A stretch of 64,000 nt of DNA from CAKZNE01 sp002695025 (GCA_913043285.1 CAJWML010000001.1:806001-870000); one strand, 5' to 3'. Shown: positions 9,806 to 19,479, numbered from the stretch's first letter. The notes: generated by a model from the sequence alone, not told the origin. Numbers and translations: made by a program.

Positions 9806-11233
9806 ATGAAGTTTAGCGCAGTAAAGTCTTCCCATAACGCAGAGTTCACAGTTTACCTGTATTCTCAAAAAGATGACCTGCAAAAGTTGTCCATGTCCGC
9901 GCAGGAAGAGAAATACTGGCAAAAATCCTACAAAGATGCAGGCAGCCCGATGGTGCGCATTAACCGTTACACCAGCCAGTGGTTGCTTATTCATATACCC
10001 GGATCCAAGGGAAATGAGTATAGCCATCAAGAGAAGTTGCGTATTGCTGGAAATAAGGCCCGCAAGGAATTATGTGCAGATAAAGTTAAAAAGGTGAAGG
10101 TGGAGAGCCTTGCCAGTTCTATCAATCCCATGGCTTTTGTGGAGGGCATGGCTCTTGGCAATTACCAGTTCCTGAAGTATTTCAGTGATAAAAAGGAAAG
10201 GCAAAGTTCTCTTGAAGAAGTAAAACTGGTTGGTGCTACCCGTGAGGAGATCAATGACCTGGATGCTATTATGGCAGGGGTTTTTAAGGCTCGTGACCTG
10301 GTTAATGAGCCGGTAATACATCTTACTGCGCTTCAATTGGCCAAGGAGGCCCAAAAGGCAGGAGAGCAGTTTGGTTTTAAAGTAGAAGTGCTCAACAAAA
10401 AGAAGATAGAAACGCTGAAGATGGGAGGTTTACTGGCCGTAAACAAGGGAAGCCAGGATCCGCCAACCTTTACGATAATGGAACATCACCCCAGTGAACC
10501 TCTTAATAAAAAGCCGATCATATTAGTGGGCAAAGGAGTAGTTTACGATACAGGTGGCTTAAGCCTTAAGCCTACACCGGGCTCAATGGACTCCATGAAG
10601 AGCGATATGGGAGGGGCTGCAGCTGTAATCGGAACCATGATAGCCGTAAGTAAAGCCAGGCTTCCACTACATATCATTGGTCTGGTGCCGGCTACGGATA
10701 ACCGTCCTGGCCAGAGGGCTTACACCCCGGGCGATGTAATTAAAATGTATGATGGTTCCACGGTTGAGGTTTTGAATACCGATGCCGAAGGCCGCATGAT
10801 ACTGGCGGATGCCCTGGCCTACGCCAAAAAATATAAGCCGGAACTGGTGGTGGACCTAGCCACTTTAACCGGTGCTGCAGCCGTGGCTATTGGTAAATAT
10901 GGTATAGTAGCCATGGGGAATGCTGATGACGATTACTTTGAACAAATGGATCGTTCTGGTAAAGAAACCTATGAAAGGATCGCCCGCTTCCCCTTTTGGG
11001 ATGAATACAATGAATTGCTTAAATCGTCCATTGCCGATGTGAAGAATATAGGTGGAAGGGAAGGAGGGGCCATTACGGCTGGCAAATTCCTGGAGCGGTT
11101 TACGGATTATCCATATATACACCTGGATATTGCCGGACCCGCCTTTTTAAGTGCAGATCATGAATATCGCCTGCAAGGCGGTACCGGGGTAGGCGTTCGT
11201 CTGTTGTATAACTTCTTAAAGCACCGTGCTTAA
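9806..11233 (+). CDS. Leucyl aminopeptidase, M17 family
   Basis: Cytoplasmic dinuclear-metal aminopeptidase that removes N-terminal residues from peptides. The C-terminal catalytic domain holds the M17 signatures: VGKGVVYDTGGLSLKP with the metal-binding Asp and Lys, MKSDMGGAAAV, and NTDAEGRMILADAL with the Asp-Glu metal ligands and catalytic Arg. The N-terminal regulatory domain (about 1-160) is poorly conserved, as is usual. Length (475) is typical. The stop codon shares one base with the pdxA start (TAATG), which implies translational coupling. Confidence 0.94.
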   Translation: MKFSAVKSSHNAEFTVYLYSQKDDLQKLSMSAQEEKYWQKSYKDAGSPMVRINRYTSQWLLIHIPGSKGNEYSHQEKLRIAGNKARKELCADKVKKVKVESLASSINPMAFVEGMALGNYQFLKYFSDKKERQSSLEEVKLVGATREEINDLDAIMAGVFKARDLVNEPVIHLTALQLAKEAQKAGEQFGFKVEVLNKKKIETLKMGGLLAVNKGSQDPPTFTIMEHHPSEPLNKKPIILVGKGVVYDTGGLSLKPTPGSMDSMKSDMGGAAAVIGTMIAVSKARLPLHIIGLVPATDNRPGQRAYTPGDVIKMYDGSTVEVLNTDAEGRMILADALAYAKKYKPELVVDLATLTGAAAVAIGKYGIVAMGNADDDYFEQMDRSGKETYERIARFPFWDEYNELLKSSIADVKNIGGREGGAITAGKFLERFTDYPYIHLDIAGPAFLSADHEYRLQGGTGVGVRLLYNFLKHRA

Positions 11234-12285
11234 TGGAAGAGCAAAAACCCATTATAGGAATCTCCGTTGGTGATCTCAATGGCATTGGCCTTGAAGTGAT
11301 CATGAAGACTTTTGAGCCTGCTGAGATGTTGGATTTCTGCACACCGGTGATCTTCGCTTCTACCAAAGTGGCCTCGTATCATCGGAAGGCCCTCGATATG
11401 GAGAAGTTTAATTTCCAGGTGATTAATAGCATGGACAAACTTTTCCATAATAAGGTCAACCTGGTTAATTGCTGGAAAGAGGATGTGATCCTGGAACTGG
11501 GAGCAGAAAGCAAGGAAGTAGGTAAGTATGCCTATATGTCTTTGGATGCGGCCTGTGGTGAACTGGAGAATAGGACCATTGATGCGCTGGTAACAGCGCC
11601 TATTCATAAGGCTACTATACAAGGAGAGCACTTTAAGTTTGCCGGGCACACGGATTACCTGGAAAGTCGCTTCAAGAGCAAGGCCACCATGATGATGGTC
11701 AGTGAGGATATGCGCATGGCCCTGGCCACGGTCCATATCCCGGTGTCGGAAGTCGCATCACAGCTTAATGCAGAGCTGATTCTTAAAAAACTGAGGTCTA
11801 TACATCATAGCCTTAAAAAAGATTTCCATATCAATAAGGGAAGGATAGCAGTTTTGTCTTTGAACCCTCATGCCGGAGACCACGGTCTTATAGGAGATGA
11901 GGATGACAGGGTTGTGGCTCCGGCCGTGCAACAAGCATTGGAGAATGGCATAGCAGCCTTCGGTCCTTATCCAGCCGATAGTTTTTTTGGCAGTGGTAAT
12001 TACCGGAACTTTGATGCTATCCTGGCTATGTACCATGACCAGGGCCTTATACCTTTTAAAAGCATGTCATTCGGCCGCGGAGTAAATTATAGTGCCGGCT
12101 TGCCCGTAATACGTACCAGCCCAGACCATGGTACCGGTTTTGACATTGCCGGAAAGAGTGTTGCGGATGAATCTTCTTTCCGTGAAGCGGTGCTGTTGGC
12201 CTGCGATCTGGTAAAGCGCAGAGCCATTACCCGGGAGATCGAAAAGAACCCGTTAAAGATAAATCGCGGAAAGAAAGACGATTAG
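11233..12285 (+). CDS. pdxA: 4-hydroxythreonine-4-phosphate dehydrogenase
   Basis: NAD-dependent enzyme of the DXP-dependent pyridoxal phosphate pathway. It opens with GISVGDLNGIGLEV and has ALVTAPIHK, FAGHTDYLE (metal-binding His), LNPHAGDHG with a metal-binding His, YHDQGLIPFK and IRTSPDHGTGFDIAG. All family landmarks are intact and the 350-residue length is normal. The pathway also consumes DXP, the product of dxs located 5 kb upstream. It overlaps the aminopeptidase by one base and is followed by a 54-bp gap that holds the promoter for the next operon. Confidence 0.96.
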   Translation: MEEQKPIIGISVGDLNGIGLEVIMKTFEPAEMLDFCTPVIFASTKVASYHRKALDMEKFNFQVINSMDKLFHNKVNLVNCWKEDVILELGAESKEVGKYAYMSLDAACGELENRTIDALVTAPIHKATIQGEHFKFAGHTDYLESRFKSKATMMMVSEDMRMALATVHIPVSEVASQLNAELILKKLRSIHHSLKKDFHINKGRIAVLSLNPHAGDHGLIGDEDDRVVAPAVQQALENGIAAFGPYPADSFFGSGNYRNFDAILAMYHDQGLIPFKSMSFGRGVNYSAGLPVIRTSPDHGTGFDIAGKSVADESSFREAVLLACDLVKRRAITREIEKNPLKINRGKKDD

Positions 12286-12307
12286 CTTGTTCAATCAAAA
12301 GATTTTG

Positions 12308-12315
12308 TAACTTTG
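12308..12315 (+). promoter_or_regulatory. -7 box for the DUF177-rpmF-plsX-fabH operon
   Basis: TAACTTTG fits TAnnTTTG and lies 24 bases before the DUF177 start at 12340, within the 54-bp gap after pdxA. Confidence 0.6.
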
Positions 12316-12339
12316 CCGGCTCTAACTTTTTGAGCGGTC

Positions 12340-12873
12340 ATGAGTGTGTTGAAGGAATTTGATATAAAATTTTCCGGGCTGAAGTTAGGAAAGCACGAGT
12401 TTGATTATCAGCTCGATAAAAAGTTCTTTGAGGCTTTTGATTACGATGAGTTTGACGATGCTGACCTAAAGGTTAAGGCAGTCATGGATAAGAAAAATAA
12501 CGCGCTGGATTTTGATTTTGCGCTGAATGGAAGCGTAAGAGTACCCTGCGACCTTACCATGGAGCTATTTGACCTGCGCTTGGAGAATAAAATTTCACTG
12601 GTAGTGAAGTTTGGAGATGAATATGATGATACCCAGGAGGATATACTGATTATTCCCCAGGGGGAGCATAAGGTAAATGTAGCCCAGTATCTTTATGAAC
12701 TGGCCGTACTGGCGGTGCCCCTTAAAAAGGTTCACCCCGATGTGGCGGCCGGTAAAAAAGGTAAAGATATATTGAAAAGGCTGGAGGACATGAGCCCGGG
12801 ACAAACGCATAGTGATCAGGAAACTCAGGAAACCGATCCCCGGTGGGATAAGTTGAAAAATCTTTTAAATTAA
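12340..12873 (+). CDS. DUF177 / YceD-family protein
   Basis: A 177-residue member of the DUF177 (YceD) family, which sits immediately upstream of rpmF in many bacteria and has been connected with 23S rRNA accumulation or ribosome assembly. Here it has the usual layout: an N-terminal beta-rich half (FSGLKLGKHEFDYQLDKKFF) and a C-terminal region with DILIIPQGEHKVNVAQYLYE and LAVPLKKVHP. The usual zinc-binding Cys pair is not visible. Gene order DUF177-rpmF-plsX-fabH supports the assignment. The rpmF start follows 20 bases later. Confidence 0.85.
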   Translation: MSVLKEFDIKFSGLKLGKHEFDYQLDKKFFEAFDYDEFDDADLKVKAVMDKKNNALDFDFALNGSVRVPCDLTMELFDLRLENKISLVVKFGDEYDDTQEDILIIPQGEHKVNVAQYLYELAVLAVPLKKVHPDVAAGKKGKDILKRLEDMSPGQTHSDQETQETDPRWDKLKNLLN

Positions 12874-12893
12874 TTTAGAAATACCATAAGGAA

Positions 12894-13082
12894 ATGGCAC
12901 ATCCTAAGCGTAAGCAGTCGAAAACAAGAAGAGATAAGAGAAGAACGCACTACAAGGCCGTTGCGCCTACCGTAGCCGTTTGTCCTACTACCGGTGAGCC
13001 CCACCTGTACCACCGTGCTTACTGGCACGAAGGAAAGCTTTACTATAAAGGTAAAGTGGTAATGGAAAAAGAAGTAGCCTGA
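12894..13082 (+). CDS. rpmF: 50S ribosomal protein L32
   Basis: A small basic ribosomal protein of 62 residues. It starts with MAHPKRKQSKTRRDKRRTH and has CPTTGEPHLYHRAYW in the centre. Only one Cys remains, so this is a form without the four-Cys zinc ribbon, as I would expect for this phylum. It is placed between DUF177 and plsX as in the classical operon that ties ribosome and lipid synthesis together. Confidence 0.96.
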   Translation: MAHPKRKQSKTRRDKRRTHYKAVAPTVAVCPTTGEPHLYHRAYWHEGKLYYKGKVVMEKEVA

Positions 13083-13127
13083 GAAAGTGATAGAAGGCGC
13101 GCTTAACAGGCTGTGCTTTCGCTTCTT

Positions 13128-14069
13128 ATGGTAAAAATAGGAATTGACATGATGGGGGGAGATTATGCCCCCCTTGCTACTTTAGAGGGAGTGGCCGGTG
13201 TGCTTCAGCAACTTGGTCCGGATTCCCAACTTTGGCTGATCGGAGACCAGACTACTATTGATGAGTTTCTCTCCAGACAGGGTTTGAAAGATGATCGCCT
13301 GTTTGTTGTTCATGCCAGTGAAGTCATTCACATGGATGAAAACCCTATCCGTGCTTTTCAACAAAAACCCGATTCCAGCCTGGCAAAGGGTTATGCGCTT
13401 TTAGCTTCCCAAAAAATTGATGTTCTGGCCAGTGCCGGCCATTCCGGTGCGGTAATGGTTGGCGCTATGCATGCCTTAAAGGCTATTGAGGGCATCGTAA
13501 GGCCCTGTGTGGCTTCTGCATTCCCGTTGCCCAATGGCCGAAAGAATATTTTGCTGGATGTGGGTATCAACGTAGAGTGTAAGCCAGAGATGCTGGTGCA
13601 GTTTGCGCAGCTTGGTGAAATATATGCCCGTGAAGTGTGGGGTATAAACAAGGCACGTGTCGGCTTGTTAAATACAGGAAGTGAAAAAAGTAAAGGTAGT
13701 CCGCTGTACCAAAAAGCGCATGAACTCCTGCGGTCAGAAGCTTCATTGAACTTCATCGGTAACATTGAGCCGCGAGATTTCTTTGATGGTAATGTGGATG
13801 TTACAGTATGTGACGGGTTTACCGGGAATATTTTCCTCAAACAGGCAGAAGGTTTTTATAAGCTTTTGCAACAGAGAAAAGTCAATGATGATTACCTTAG
13901 CTTATTCAATTACGAGCAATACGGGGGGACACCGGTTTTGGGTGTTAACGGAAATGTAATTTTAGGACATGGGGTTTCCAGTGCTTTGGCTATCTCTAAT
14001 ATGATCCTCGCTTCTGAAAAAGTAGCATCGGCCAATTTGGCCCAGCATATAAAGAAAGCATTTCAATAA
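13128..14069 (+). CDS. plsX: Phosphate acyltransferase PlsX
   Basis: Makes acyl-phosphate from acyl-ACP, the donor for the first acylation of glycerol-3-phosphate in phospholipid synthesis. It opens with KIGIDMMGGDYAP, then LASAGHSGAVM, LLDVGINVECKPE, GLLNTGSEKSKG and FDGNVDVTVCDGFTGNIFLK; these are all family hallmarks. I choose ATG 13128 over the upstream GTG 13113 because family homology starts at VKIGIDMMGG. Its stop shares one base with the fabH start (TAATG), as expected for a coupled lipid operon. Confidence 0.95.
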   Translation: MVKIGIDMMGGDYAPLATLEGVAGVLQQLGPDSQLWLIGDQTTIDEFLSRQGLKDDRLFVVHASEVIHMDENPIRAFQQKPDSSLAKGYALLASQKIDVLASAGHSGAVMVGAMHALKAIEGIVRPCVASAFPLPNGRKNILLDVGINVECKPEMLVQFAQLGEIYAREVWGINKARVGLLNTGSEKSKGSPLYQKAHELLRSEASLNFIGNIEPRDFFDGNVDVTVCDGFTGNIFLKQAEGFYKLLQQRKVNDDYLSLFNYEQYGGTPVLGVNGNVILGHGVSSALAISNMILASEKVASANLAQHIKKAFQ

Positions 14070-15064
14070 TGGCAGTAAAAGCAGCAATTACTTCAGTTGG
14101 CGGTTATATACCTGAATACAGGCTTACCAACCAGATACTGGAGACCATGGTGGATACCACGGACGAATGGATCACCTCGCGAACGGGCATTAAGGAAAGA
14201 AGAATACTAAAGGAAGAAGGAGCCGGAACGTCCTTTATGGGCATTAAAGCTGTGGAGGAACTCCTTACTAAAAGAGGTATCGAAGGCAGTGAGATAGATC
14301 TGTTGATATGCTCTACCACTACTCCCGATATGCCTGTGGCCTCTACGGCTGCCTACATAGCTACCAAAATTGGCGCTACGAATGCTTTTAGCTTTGACCT
14401 GCAATCGGCTTGTTCCGGGTTTTTGTACGGCCTTGTTACCGGCTCACAATTCATAGAAACCGGTAAATACAAAAAAGTAGTTGTGGTGGGTGGAGATAAG
14501 ATGTCCTCCATTATTGATTATACTGACCGTACTACCTGTGTAATATTTGGCGATGGTGCCGGTGCCGTTCTGCTTGAACCCAACGAAGAAGGATATGGTC
14601 TTCAGGACTCTATCCTGAAAAGTGATGGTGCTGGCCGTGAGTTCCTGTACATCAAGTCGGGAGGGTCTATGCGTCCGCCTTCACACGAAACCGTAGAAAA
14701 CCGGGAGCACTTTGTGCACCAGGAAGGTCAGCAGGTCTTCAAGTTTGCGGTTAATAATATGGCTGAAGTATCGGCCCGTATCATGGACCGTAATAACCTT
14801 CGTTCCGATGATATTGCCTACCTCGTGCCCCACCAGGCCAACAAGCGTATTATTGACGCAACGGCCAATCGCATGGGCATCGGACCTGAAAAAGTAATGC
14901 TCAATATTCATCGATACGGAAACACAACCAACGGTACACTTCCTTTGTGCCTTTGGGATTATGAAAAAAATCTCAGGAAAGGCGATAACCTGGTGTTCTC
15001 AGCCTTTGGTGGCGGTTTTACATGGGGTTCGGCCTATCTTGTCTGGGCCTATGACCCCTCCTAA
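14069..15064 (+). CDS. fabH: Beta-ketoacyl-ACP synthase III
   Basis: Starts fatty-acid chains by condensing an acyl-CoA primer with malonyl-ACP. The active-site Cys lies in DLQSACSGFLYGL, the catalytic His in YLVPHQANKRIID and the Asn in HRYGNTTNGTLPL. The N-terminus has ITSVGGYIPEYRLTN and the family motif DEWITSRTGIKERR. Length (331) is typical. It is translationally coupled to plsX and is followed by accB after 43 bases with its own promoter. Confidence 0.96.
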   Translation: MAVKAAITSVGGYIPEYRLTNQILETMVDTTDEWITSRTGIKERRILKEEGAGTSFMGIKAVEELLTKRGIEGSEIDLLICSTTTPDMPVASTAAYIATKIGATNAFSFDLQSACSGFLYGLVTGSQFIETGKYKKVVVVGGDKMSSIIDYTDRTTCVIFGDGAGAVLLEPNEEGYGLQDSILKSDGAGREFLYIKSGGSMRPPSHETVENREHFVHQEGQQVFKFAVNNMAEVSARIMDRNNLRSDDIAYLVPHQANKRIIDATANRMGIGPEKVMLNIHRYGNTTNGTLPLCLWDYEKNLRKGDNLVFSAFGGGFTWGSAYLVWAYDPS

Positions 15065-15074
15065 TATTTTTAAT

Positions 15075-15082
15075 TAGATTTG
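15075..15082 (+). promoter_or_regulatory. -7 box upstream of accB
   Basis: TAGATTTG fits TAnnTTTG, 25 bases before the accB ATG. It suggests accB-accC can be transcribed apart from plsX-fabH. Confidence 0.55.
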
Positions 15083-15107
15083 TTTAGCAACCTTTAAATG
15101 ATCAGGT

Positions 15108-15617
15108 ATGGATCTTAAAGAAATACAAAACCTTATAAAATTTGTAGCTCGCTCCGGTGCAGCTGAGGTAAACCTCGAAACCGAAGATTTTAAGATAAAT
15201 ATTAAAACCGATGCGGCTTATAACCATGTTGAGCATCAGGCTCCACAGGTAATATCCATGCCTCAGATGCCCGCTGCAGCTCCGGCACAACCGGCAGCTG
15301 CTCCGACACAGGCCCCGGCTCAATCCTCAGCGGAAAAGAGTACACCGGCAAAAGCCAATGAGGAAGATGATTCCAGATACGTGGCTATCAAATCACCCAT
15401 GATCGGTACCTTCTATCGCAGACCTTCTCCTGACAAGGAGCTGTTTGTAAACGTAGGTGATGAGGTAAAGCCCGGAGATGTAGTATGCATCATAGAAGCT
15501 ATGAAACTCTTTAATGAGATAGAAAGCGAGATATCTGGTAAAGTGGTGAAGATCCTGGCAGATGACCAGACTCCGGTGGAGTATGATCAACCACTTCTGT
15601 TGATAGATCCTTCTTAA
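15108..15617 (+). CDS. accB: Acetyl-CoA carboxylase biotin carboxyl carrier protein
   Basis: Carries biotin between the biotin carboxylase and the carboxyltransferase in malonyl-CoA formation. The N-terminal helix (MDLKEIQNLIKFV) is followed by an Ala/Pro/Gln-rich flexible linker (about 50-90), then the biotinyl domain with IKSPMIGTFYR and the biotin site IEAMKLFNEIESE (Lys of AMKL). Length 169. The accC start follows 41 bases downstream, making the usual pair. Confidence 0.97.
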   Translation: MDLKEIQNLIKFVARSGAAEVNLETEDFKINIKTDAAYNHVEHQAPQVISMPQMPAAAPAQPAAAPTQAPAQSSAEKSTPAKANEEDDSRYVAIKSPMIGTFYRRPSPDKELFVNVGDEVKPGDVVCIIEAMKLFNEIESEISGKVVKILADDQTPVEYDQPLLLIDPS

Positions 15618-15658
15618 GAGATCATACGGACTAACGGTCCTAACCTAAATCCATAAGT

Positions 15659-16996
15659 ATGTTCAAAAAAATATTAATTGCCAATAGGGGCGAAATAGCC
15701 TTGCGCGTTATCCGCACCTGTAAGGAAATGGGCATTAAAACCGTAGCGGTATACAGTACCGCTGATAAAGACAGTCTGCACGTCCGCTTTGCGGACGAGG
15801 CTGTATGCATCGGACCGCCCTCCAGCAGCGAATCCTATCTGAATATCCCCAACATCATAGCTGCGGCTGAGATCACTAATGCGGATGCCATACACCCAGG
15901 ATACGGTTTCCTGTCTGAGAATGCCAAATTCTCCAGGATATGCACCGAAAATGGTATCAAGTTTATTGGTCCTGATCCCCAGATGATCGAAAAAATGGGT
16001 GATAAGGCTACCGCTAAAGCAACTATGATTGCGGCAGGAGTGCCTTGTATCCCCGGTTCAAAAGGCTTATTGGAATCTTATGAGCAGGCCGAAAAGCTTG
16101 CTGAAGAAGTAGGTTACCCGGTTATGCTTAAGGCAACTGCGGGTGGCGGTGGCAAAGGAATGCGGGCGGTTTGGAAGAAGGAAGACCTTAAAAAGGCCTG
16201 GGAATCAGCCAGACAGGAAGCAGGAGCTGCCTTTGGTAACGATGGTATGTATATGGAAAAGCTCATTGAAGAGCCGCGCCATATCGAGATACAGGTGGTA
16301 GGAGACTCCAACGGAAAGGCATGCCATCTTTCGGAACGCGATTGTTCTATTCAGCGCAGGCATCAAAAACTTACGGAAGAAACACCCTCCCCTTTTATGA
16401 CCAGCGAATTGCGTGATAAAATGGGTAAAGCGGCCATCAAAGCGGCAGAGTATATTAAATATGAGGGTGCAGGTACTGTAGAGTTCCTGGTGGATAAACA
16501 CCGGAATTTCTACTTTATGGAAATGAATACCCGTATCCAGGTGGAACATCCGATTACCGAACAGGTAATTGATTATGATCTCATCCGTGAACAAATAAAA
16601 GTAGCGGCCGGCATTCCCATAAGTGGTAAGAATTATGAGCCACAGCTCCATTCTATTGAATGCCGTATCAATGCTGAGGATCCTGAAAATGGATTTCGAC
16701 CTTCACCGGGCACCATTACTACTTTCCATGCTCCGGGAGGCCATGGTGTGCGTCTGGACACGCATGTGTATGCTGGTTATACCATCCCTCCCTATTATGA
16801 CTCCATGATTGCCAAGCTTATTACCACGGCCCAAACCCGTGAGGAAGCTATTGATAAAATGCGGAGAGCTCTGGATGAGTTTGTGATTGAAGGAATTAAA
16901 ACCACTATTCCTTTCCATCGGGCTTTAATGGATGATGAAAATTATATAGCTGGTAATTATACCACCAAGTTTATGGAAGATTTTAAAATGAAATAA
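15659..16996 (+). CDS. accC: Acetyl-CoA carboxylase biotin carboxylase subunit
   Basis: ATP-grasp enzyme that carboxylates the biotin of AccB using bicarbonate. Landmarks: FKKILIANRGEIALRVIRTC, HPGYGFLSENA, the Gly-rich ATP loop KATAGGGGKGMR, IEIQVVGDSNG, ERDCSIQRRHQKL and MEMNTRIQVEHPITE with metal ligands and the catalytic Arg. Length 445 is typical for a stand-alone subunit. No accA/accD lies nearby; the acyl-CoA carboxylase beta subunit at 49.6 kb is of the propionyl type and might also use this subunit, which is only inference. A bidirectional terminator separates it from the convergent T9SS gene. Confidence 0.97.
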   Translation: MFKKILIANRGEIALRVIRTCKEMGIKTVAVYSTADKDSLHVRFADEAVCIGPPSSSESYLNIPNIIAAAEITNADAIHPGYGFLSENAKFSRICTENGIKFIGPDPQMIEKMGDKATAKATMIAAGVPCIPGSKGLLESYEQAEKLAEEVGYPVMLKATAGGGGKGMRAVWKKEDLKKAWESARQEAGAAFGNDGMYMEKLIEEPRHIEIQVVGDSNGKACHLSERDCSIQRRHQKLTEETPSPFMTSELRDKMGKAAIKAAEYIKYEGAGTVEFLVDKHRNFYFMEMNTRIQVEHPITEQVIDYDLIREQIKVAAGIPISGKNYEPQLHSIECRINAEDPENGFRPSPGTITTFHAPGGHGVRLDTHVYAGYTIPPYYDSMIAKLITTAQTREEAIDKMRRALDEFVIEGIKTTIPFHRALMDDENYIAGNYTTKFMEDFKMK

Positions 16997-17045
16997 CGGC
17001 TAGCGTATAAGGCTAATCCGCTTATTTTATAATAAATACCCAATA

Positions 17046-17078
17046 AAAAGCCCCGGTTGATTTCAACCGGGGCTTTTT
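17046..17078. terminator. Bidirectional terminator between accC and the T9SS gene (copy 1)
   Basis: A perfect inverted repeat (aaaagccccggttga / tcaaccggggctttt) flanked by A and T runs on both sides can stop accC on the plus strand and the T9SS gene on the minus strand. A near-identical copy occurs at 19892-19926 as part of the tandem duplication. Confidence 0.88.
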
Positions 17079-17097
17079 AGTATGATAAGAAGATATT

Positions 17098-19479
17098 CTA
17101 TTGACCGTTCTTAAAAATGGTCACGTGTCCTTTGTAATTTTTCTCTGTAAAGGTTTCCGGGTCTTTCATATTGATGATGTAGTAGTATACGCCATCGGCA
17201 AGTTGCTGACCGGAATTCATATCCGTACCATCCCAACCCTGGCTTTGGGTATTTATAGGACCAAAATCAGAGTTCTCATACACCAATTTTCCCCATCGGT
17301 TATATACCTCAATAGATACCTGAGCGTATTGGCGGTAATTTCTGCCACCTTCCTCCAGCGATATCCAGAACCTGTCGTGGAACTTATCATTGTCAGGTGT
17401 AAAGACGTTGGGGATATAAGGAGTTCCTAGATTTACGATAGTAGAATCTACGATAGAGTCCTGTTCAGGGCGGAAATCCAGGTACAACCAGTTGGATTCC
17501 GATACAAAGTTATTACCCGGATCAGTGCTGGTCGCTTGCACTTTAAATGCATAATAGCCTGAATCAGTCTGATCAATATATTGCCCTAACTCAAAGTCAT
17601 AATTCAAGGTGTTGCCTAATGGACTTACCGATGTCCATTGGAAACTGGAAGTAGACTGTTCAAACTCTCCATAGAAAAACTCATACTGAGGATTGCTCCA
17701 ACCAGTATAGTTATTCCAGCTAAAGGGTAAAAAGCCGTTGGAGAGGGGCTGCGTTTGCAGGAGAATGCTGTTAACCTGGTTCTGTGGAGCCAGAGCCTCC
17801 CCATTCTGAATGAGTTGAATAGCGTATTCATAGCTCACATTATCCAGTTCTTCTTCCGTAACAAAAGCGTCTGTCCAGGTGCGAGCTGTATAAAGGTCCA
17901 CATAATCCTGCGGATAAAATCCACCACCCGCGGAGGTGTTTCTCTTCAGTATCGCCCAGGCACTGAAAACGGACTCGGCTCCTTTGGCAAAATACTCTGG
18001 GTTTACCTTCCAGTCTACCTTAATGTTCTTATCCTCCTGCACGGTAACATTTTCTACGGTATAGAATAATGGTGGGCAGTCATTCACATCAATGATCATT
18101 ATAAAATTACCCCCTAACTCAAAGCCGCACTCATCCGTTAAAACGTTACCATCATTACCGGTTTTGGTAAAAAGGATATAGCGTCCGTTAATGTCAAAGG
18201 GTTTTTCCAAGATCAACTGGACCTGATTGGTAGCGGTCTGACCAACAAACTGATCACAATTCTTATTGATATGGATTACGGGGCGTAAAACCGTATCAGG
18301 ACCTACAATACGGAAGTCTGTTGGATCAATAGAGTTACAAGTGGGCTGATATTTAGGATCAAAGTTCAGGGTGACAATAGTGTCAAAACAACTATAGGAA
18401 GTGATAACGGGGATTTGTCTTTTGGTAAAATCCGGGACGCCATTATTTATAACCGGAGGATTAGATGCCGTATCCAGTCCCGCTGCGTCAAGAATATCTT
18501 GAATATCCGCTACATTCAGATCCTGGAGGTCTTGTCCAAAGGCGGTCAGGTCAAGCCGTGGACCGGTTTCAAAGGAGTTGGTAGATCCGCATTCGTTTAC
18601 CACTGGTATTTGAATTTCACGCATTACCTCTCCTACCAGGACTTTCTGCCCGGAAGAAGCATCAATGCGGTAATCCTGCACGGTAATCTTGAAAACTATA
18701 AATTCTTCCTTCATAGGAGTAAATGTGGAAATACCCGTTAAGCTGTCCAGTTTAAAGCCATTAACGGTAGTCATAGGTTGCTCCACAGAAAAGCCAGGAT
18801 TATAGGGTATGGGTGAACCGGGATAATTCCCTTCAAGGGGGTTTGCCAATGCAAATAAAAGCTCATCGTTAGCATCCGGGTCCCCAGCCCCTTGTGACCA
18901 TGTGAATTTTCTTTGTTTGCAAAATAATTTTACGGCTGGTGTGGTGAAATCGGCAGAATTGTTGGGGCCTATGGTGTTGTTTAACCTGGCAATTAATAAG
19001 AGCTCCCTGCCTTCCGGATTTTGGAGATTGTCAATAGATCTATTTCGGCAACAGTCGGCCTTATACCAGAAGACCCAATCCGTGCAAGGCCCTGTAAGTT
19101 GTACTGTGTCACGATACAGGAACTGCACAAACCGTAAACTATCCGTAGTTACTGTATCACCACAAAGCTCATAACCTGGAATGTAACCACCTCCGTTAGC
19201 ATCGTTAGCATTGGGAGGAAAGGGTATCATGGGAAGGTCTGCCTGAAATGATTGGTTGCAAGTAGCAGATTCAATATTAATGGTCAAAGGATTTGCCGTC
19301 CAGGGATTACCGTCAGTATCTCTATAGATTCGCACCTGGACAATGTAGTCCATGGGGTTTCCGGTTTTATCACCGATATAATGGTAGGTAATATCAGCAC
19401 CTGCTACGTGAGAGGCTTTGGCTGTGTAAAATGCACCGAGTGCAAAAACAAAACAGAACAGGATTAGGACTTTTTTCAT
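17098..19479 (-). CDS. T9SS surface protein with gliding-motility-associated C-terminal domain (tandem copy 1)
   Basis: A secreted 793-residue protein with a Sec signal peptide ending near ALGAFYTAKA and a mature N-terminus SHVAGADITYHYIG. Beta-rich domains follow, including GPDTVLRPV and DVNDCPPLFYTVENV segments. From about residue 690 the C-terminus is a gliding-motility-associated type B T9SS signal (TPYIPNVFTPDNDKFHD, EVYNRWGKLVYEN, ADGVYYYIINMKDPET). It is a close paralogue of the protein encoded at 19948-22323, colinear from end to end. Some blocks are identical and others strongly changed. Role is probably cell-surface or adhesive; no enzymatic motif is seen. The gene has no decay, so both copies look functional. 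Confidence 0.88.
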   Translation of the reverse strand: MKKVLILFCFVFALGAFYTAKASHVAGADITYHYIGDKTGNPMDYIVQVRIYRDTDGNPWTANPLTINIESATCNQSFQADLPMIPFPPNANDANGGGYIPGYELCGDTVTTDSLRFVQFLYRDTVQLTGPCTDWVFWYKADCCRNRSIDNLQNPEGRELLLIARLNNTIGPNNSADFTTPAVKLFCKQRKFTWSQGAGDPDANDELLFALANPLEGNYPGSPIPYNPGFSVEQPMTTVNGFKLDSLTGISTFTPMKEEFIVFKITVQDYRIDASSGQKVLVGEVMREIQIPVVNECGSTNSFETGPRLDLTAFGQDLQDLNVADIQDILDAAGLDTASNPPVINNGVPDFTKRQIPVITSYSCFDTIVTLNFDPKYQPTCNSIDPTDFRIVGPDTVLRPVIHINKNCDQFVGQTATNQVQLILEKPFDINGRYILFTKTGNDGNVLTDECGFELGGNFIMIIDVNDCPPLFYTVENVTVQEDKNIKVDWKVNPEYFAKGAESVFSAWAILKRNTSAGGGFYPQDYVDLYTARTWTDAFVTEEELDNVSYEYAIQLIQNGEALAPQNQVNSILLQTQPLSNGFLPFSWNNYTGWSNPQYEFFYGEFEQSTSSFQWTSVSPLGNTLNYDFELGQYIDQTDSGYYAFKVQATSTDPGNNFVSESNWLYLDFRPEQDSIVDSTIVNLGTPYIPNVFTPDNDKFHDRFWISLEEGGRNYRQYAQVSIEVYNRWGKLVYENSDFGPINTQSQGWDGTDMNSGQQLADGVYYYIINMKDPETFTEKNYKGHVTIFKNGQ

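Noticed and set aside
11230..11736. A 168-codon minus-strand frame over the start of pdxA
   Set aside because: pdxA family motifs are intact on the plus strand in this region. The minus frame has no recognisable domain and no promoter box.
13391..13840. A 149-codon minus-strand frame inside plsX
   Set aside because: plsX motifs occupy the plus strand here; the antisense translation is Ser/Pro/Thr rich and shows no domain.
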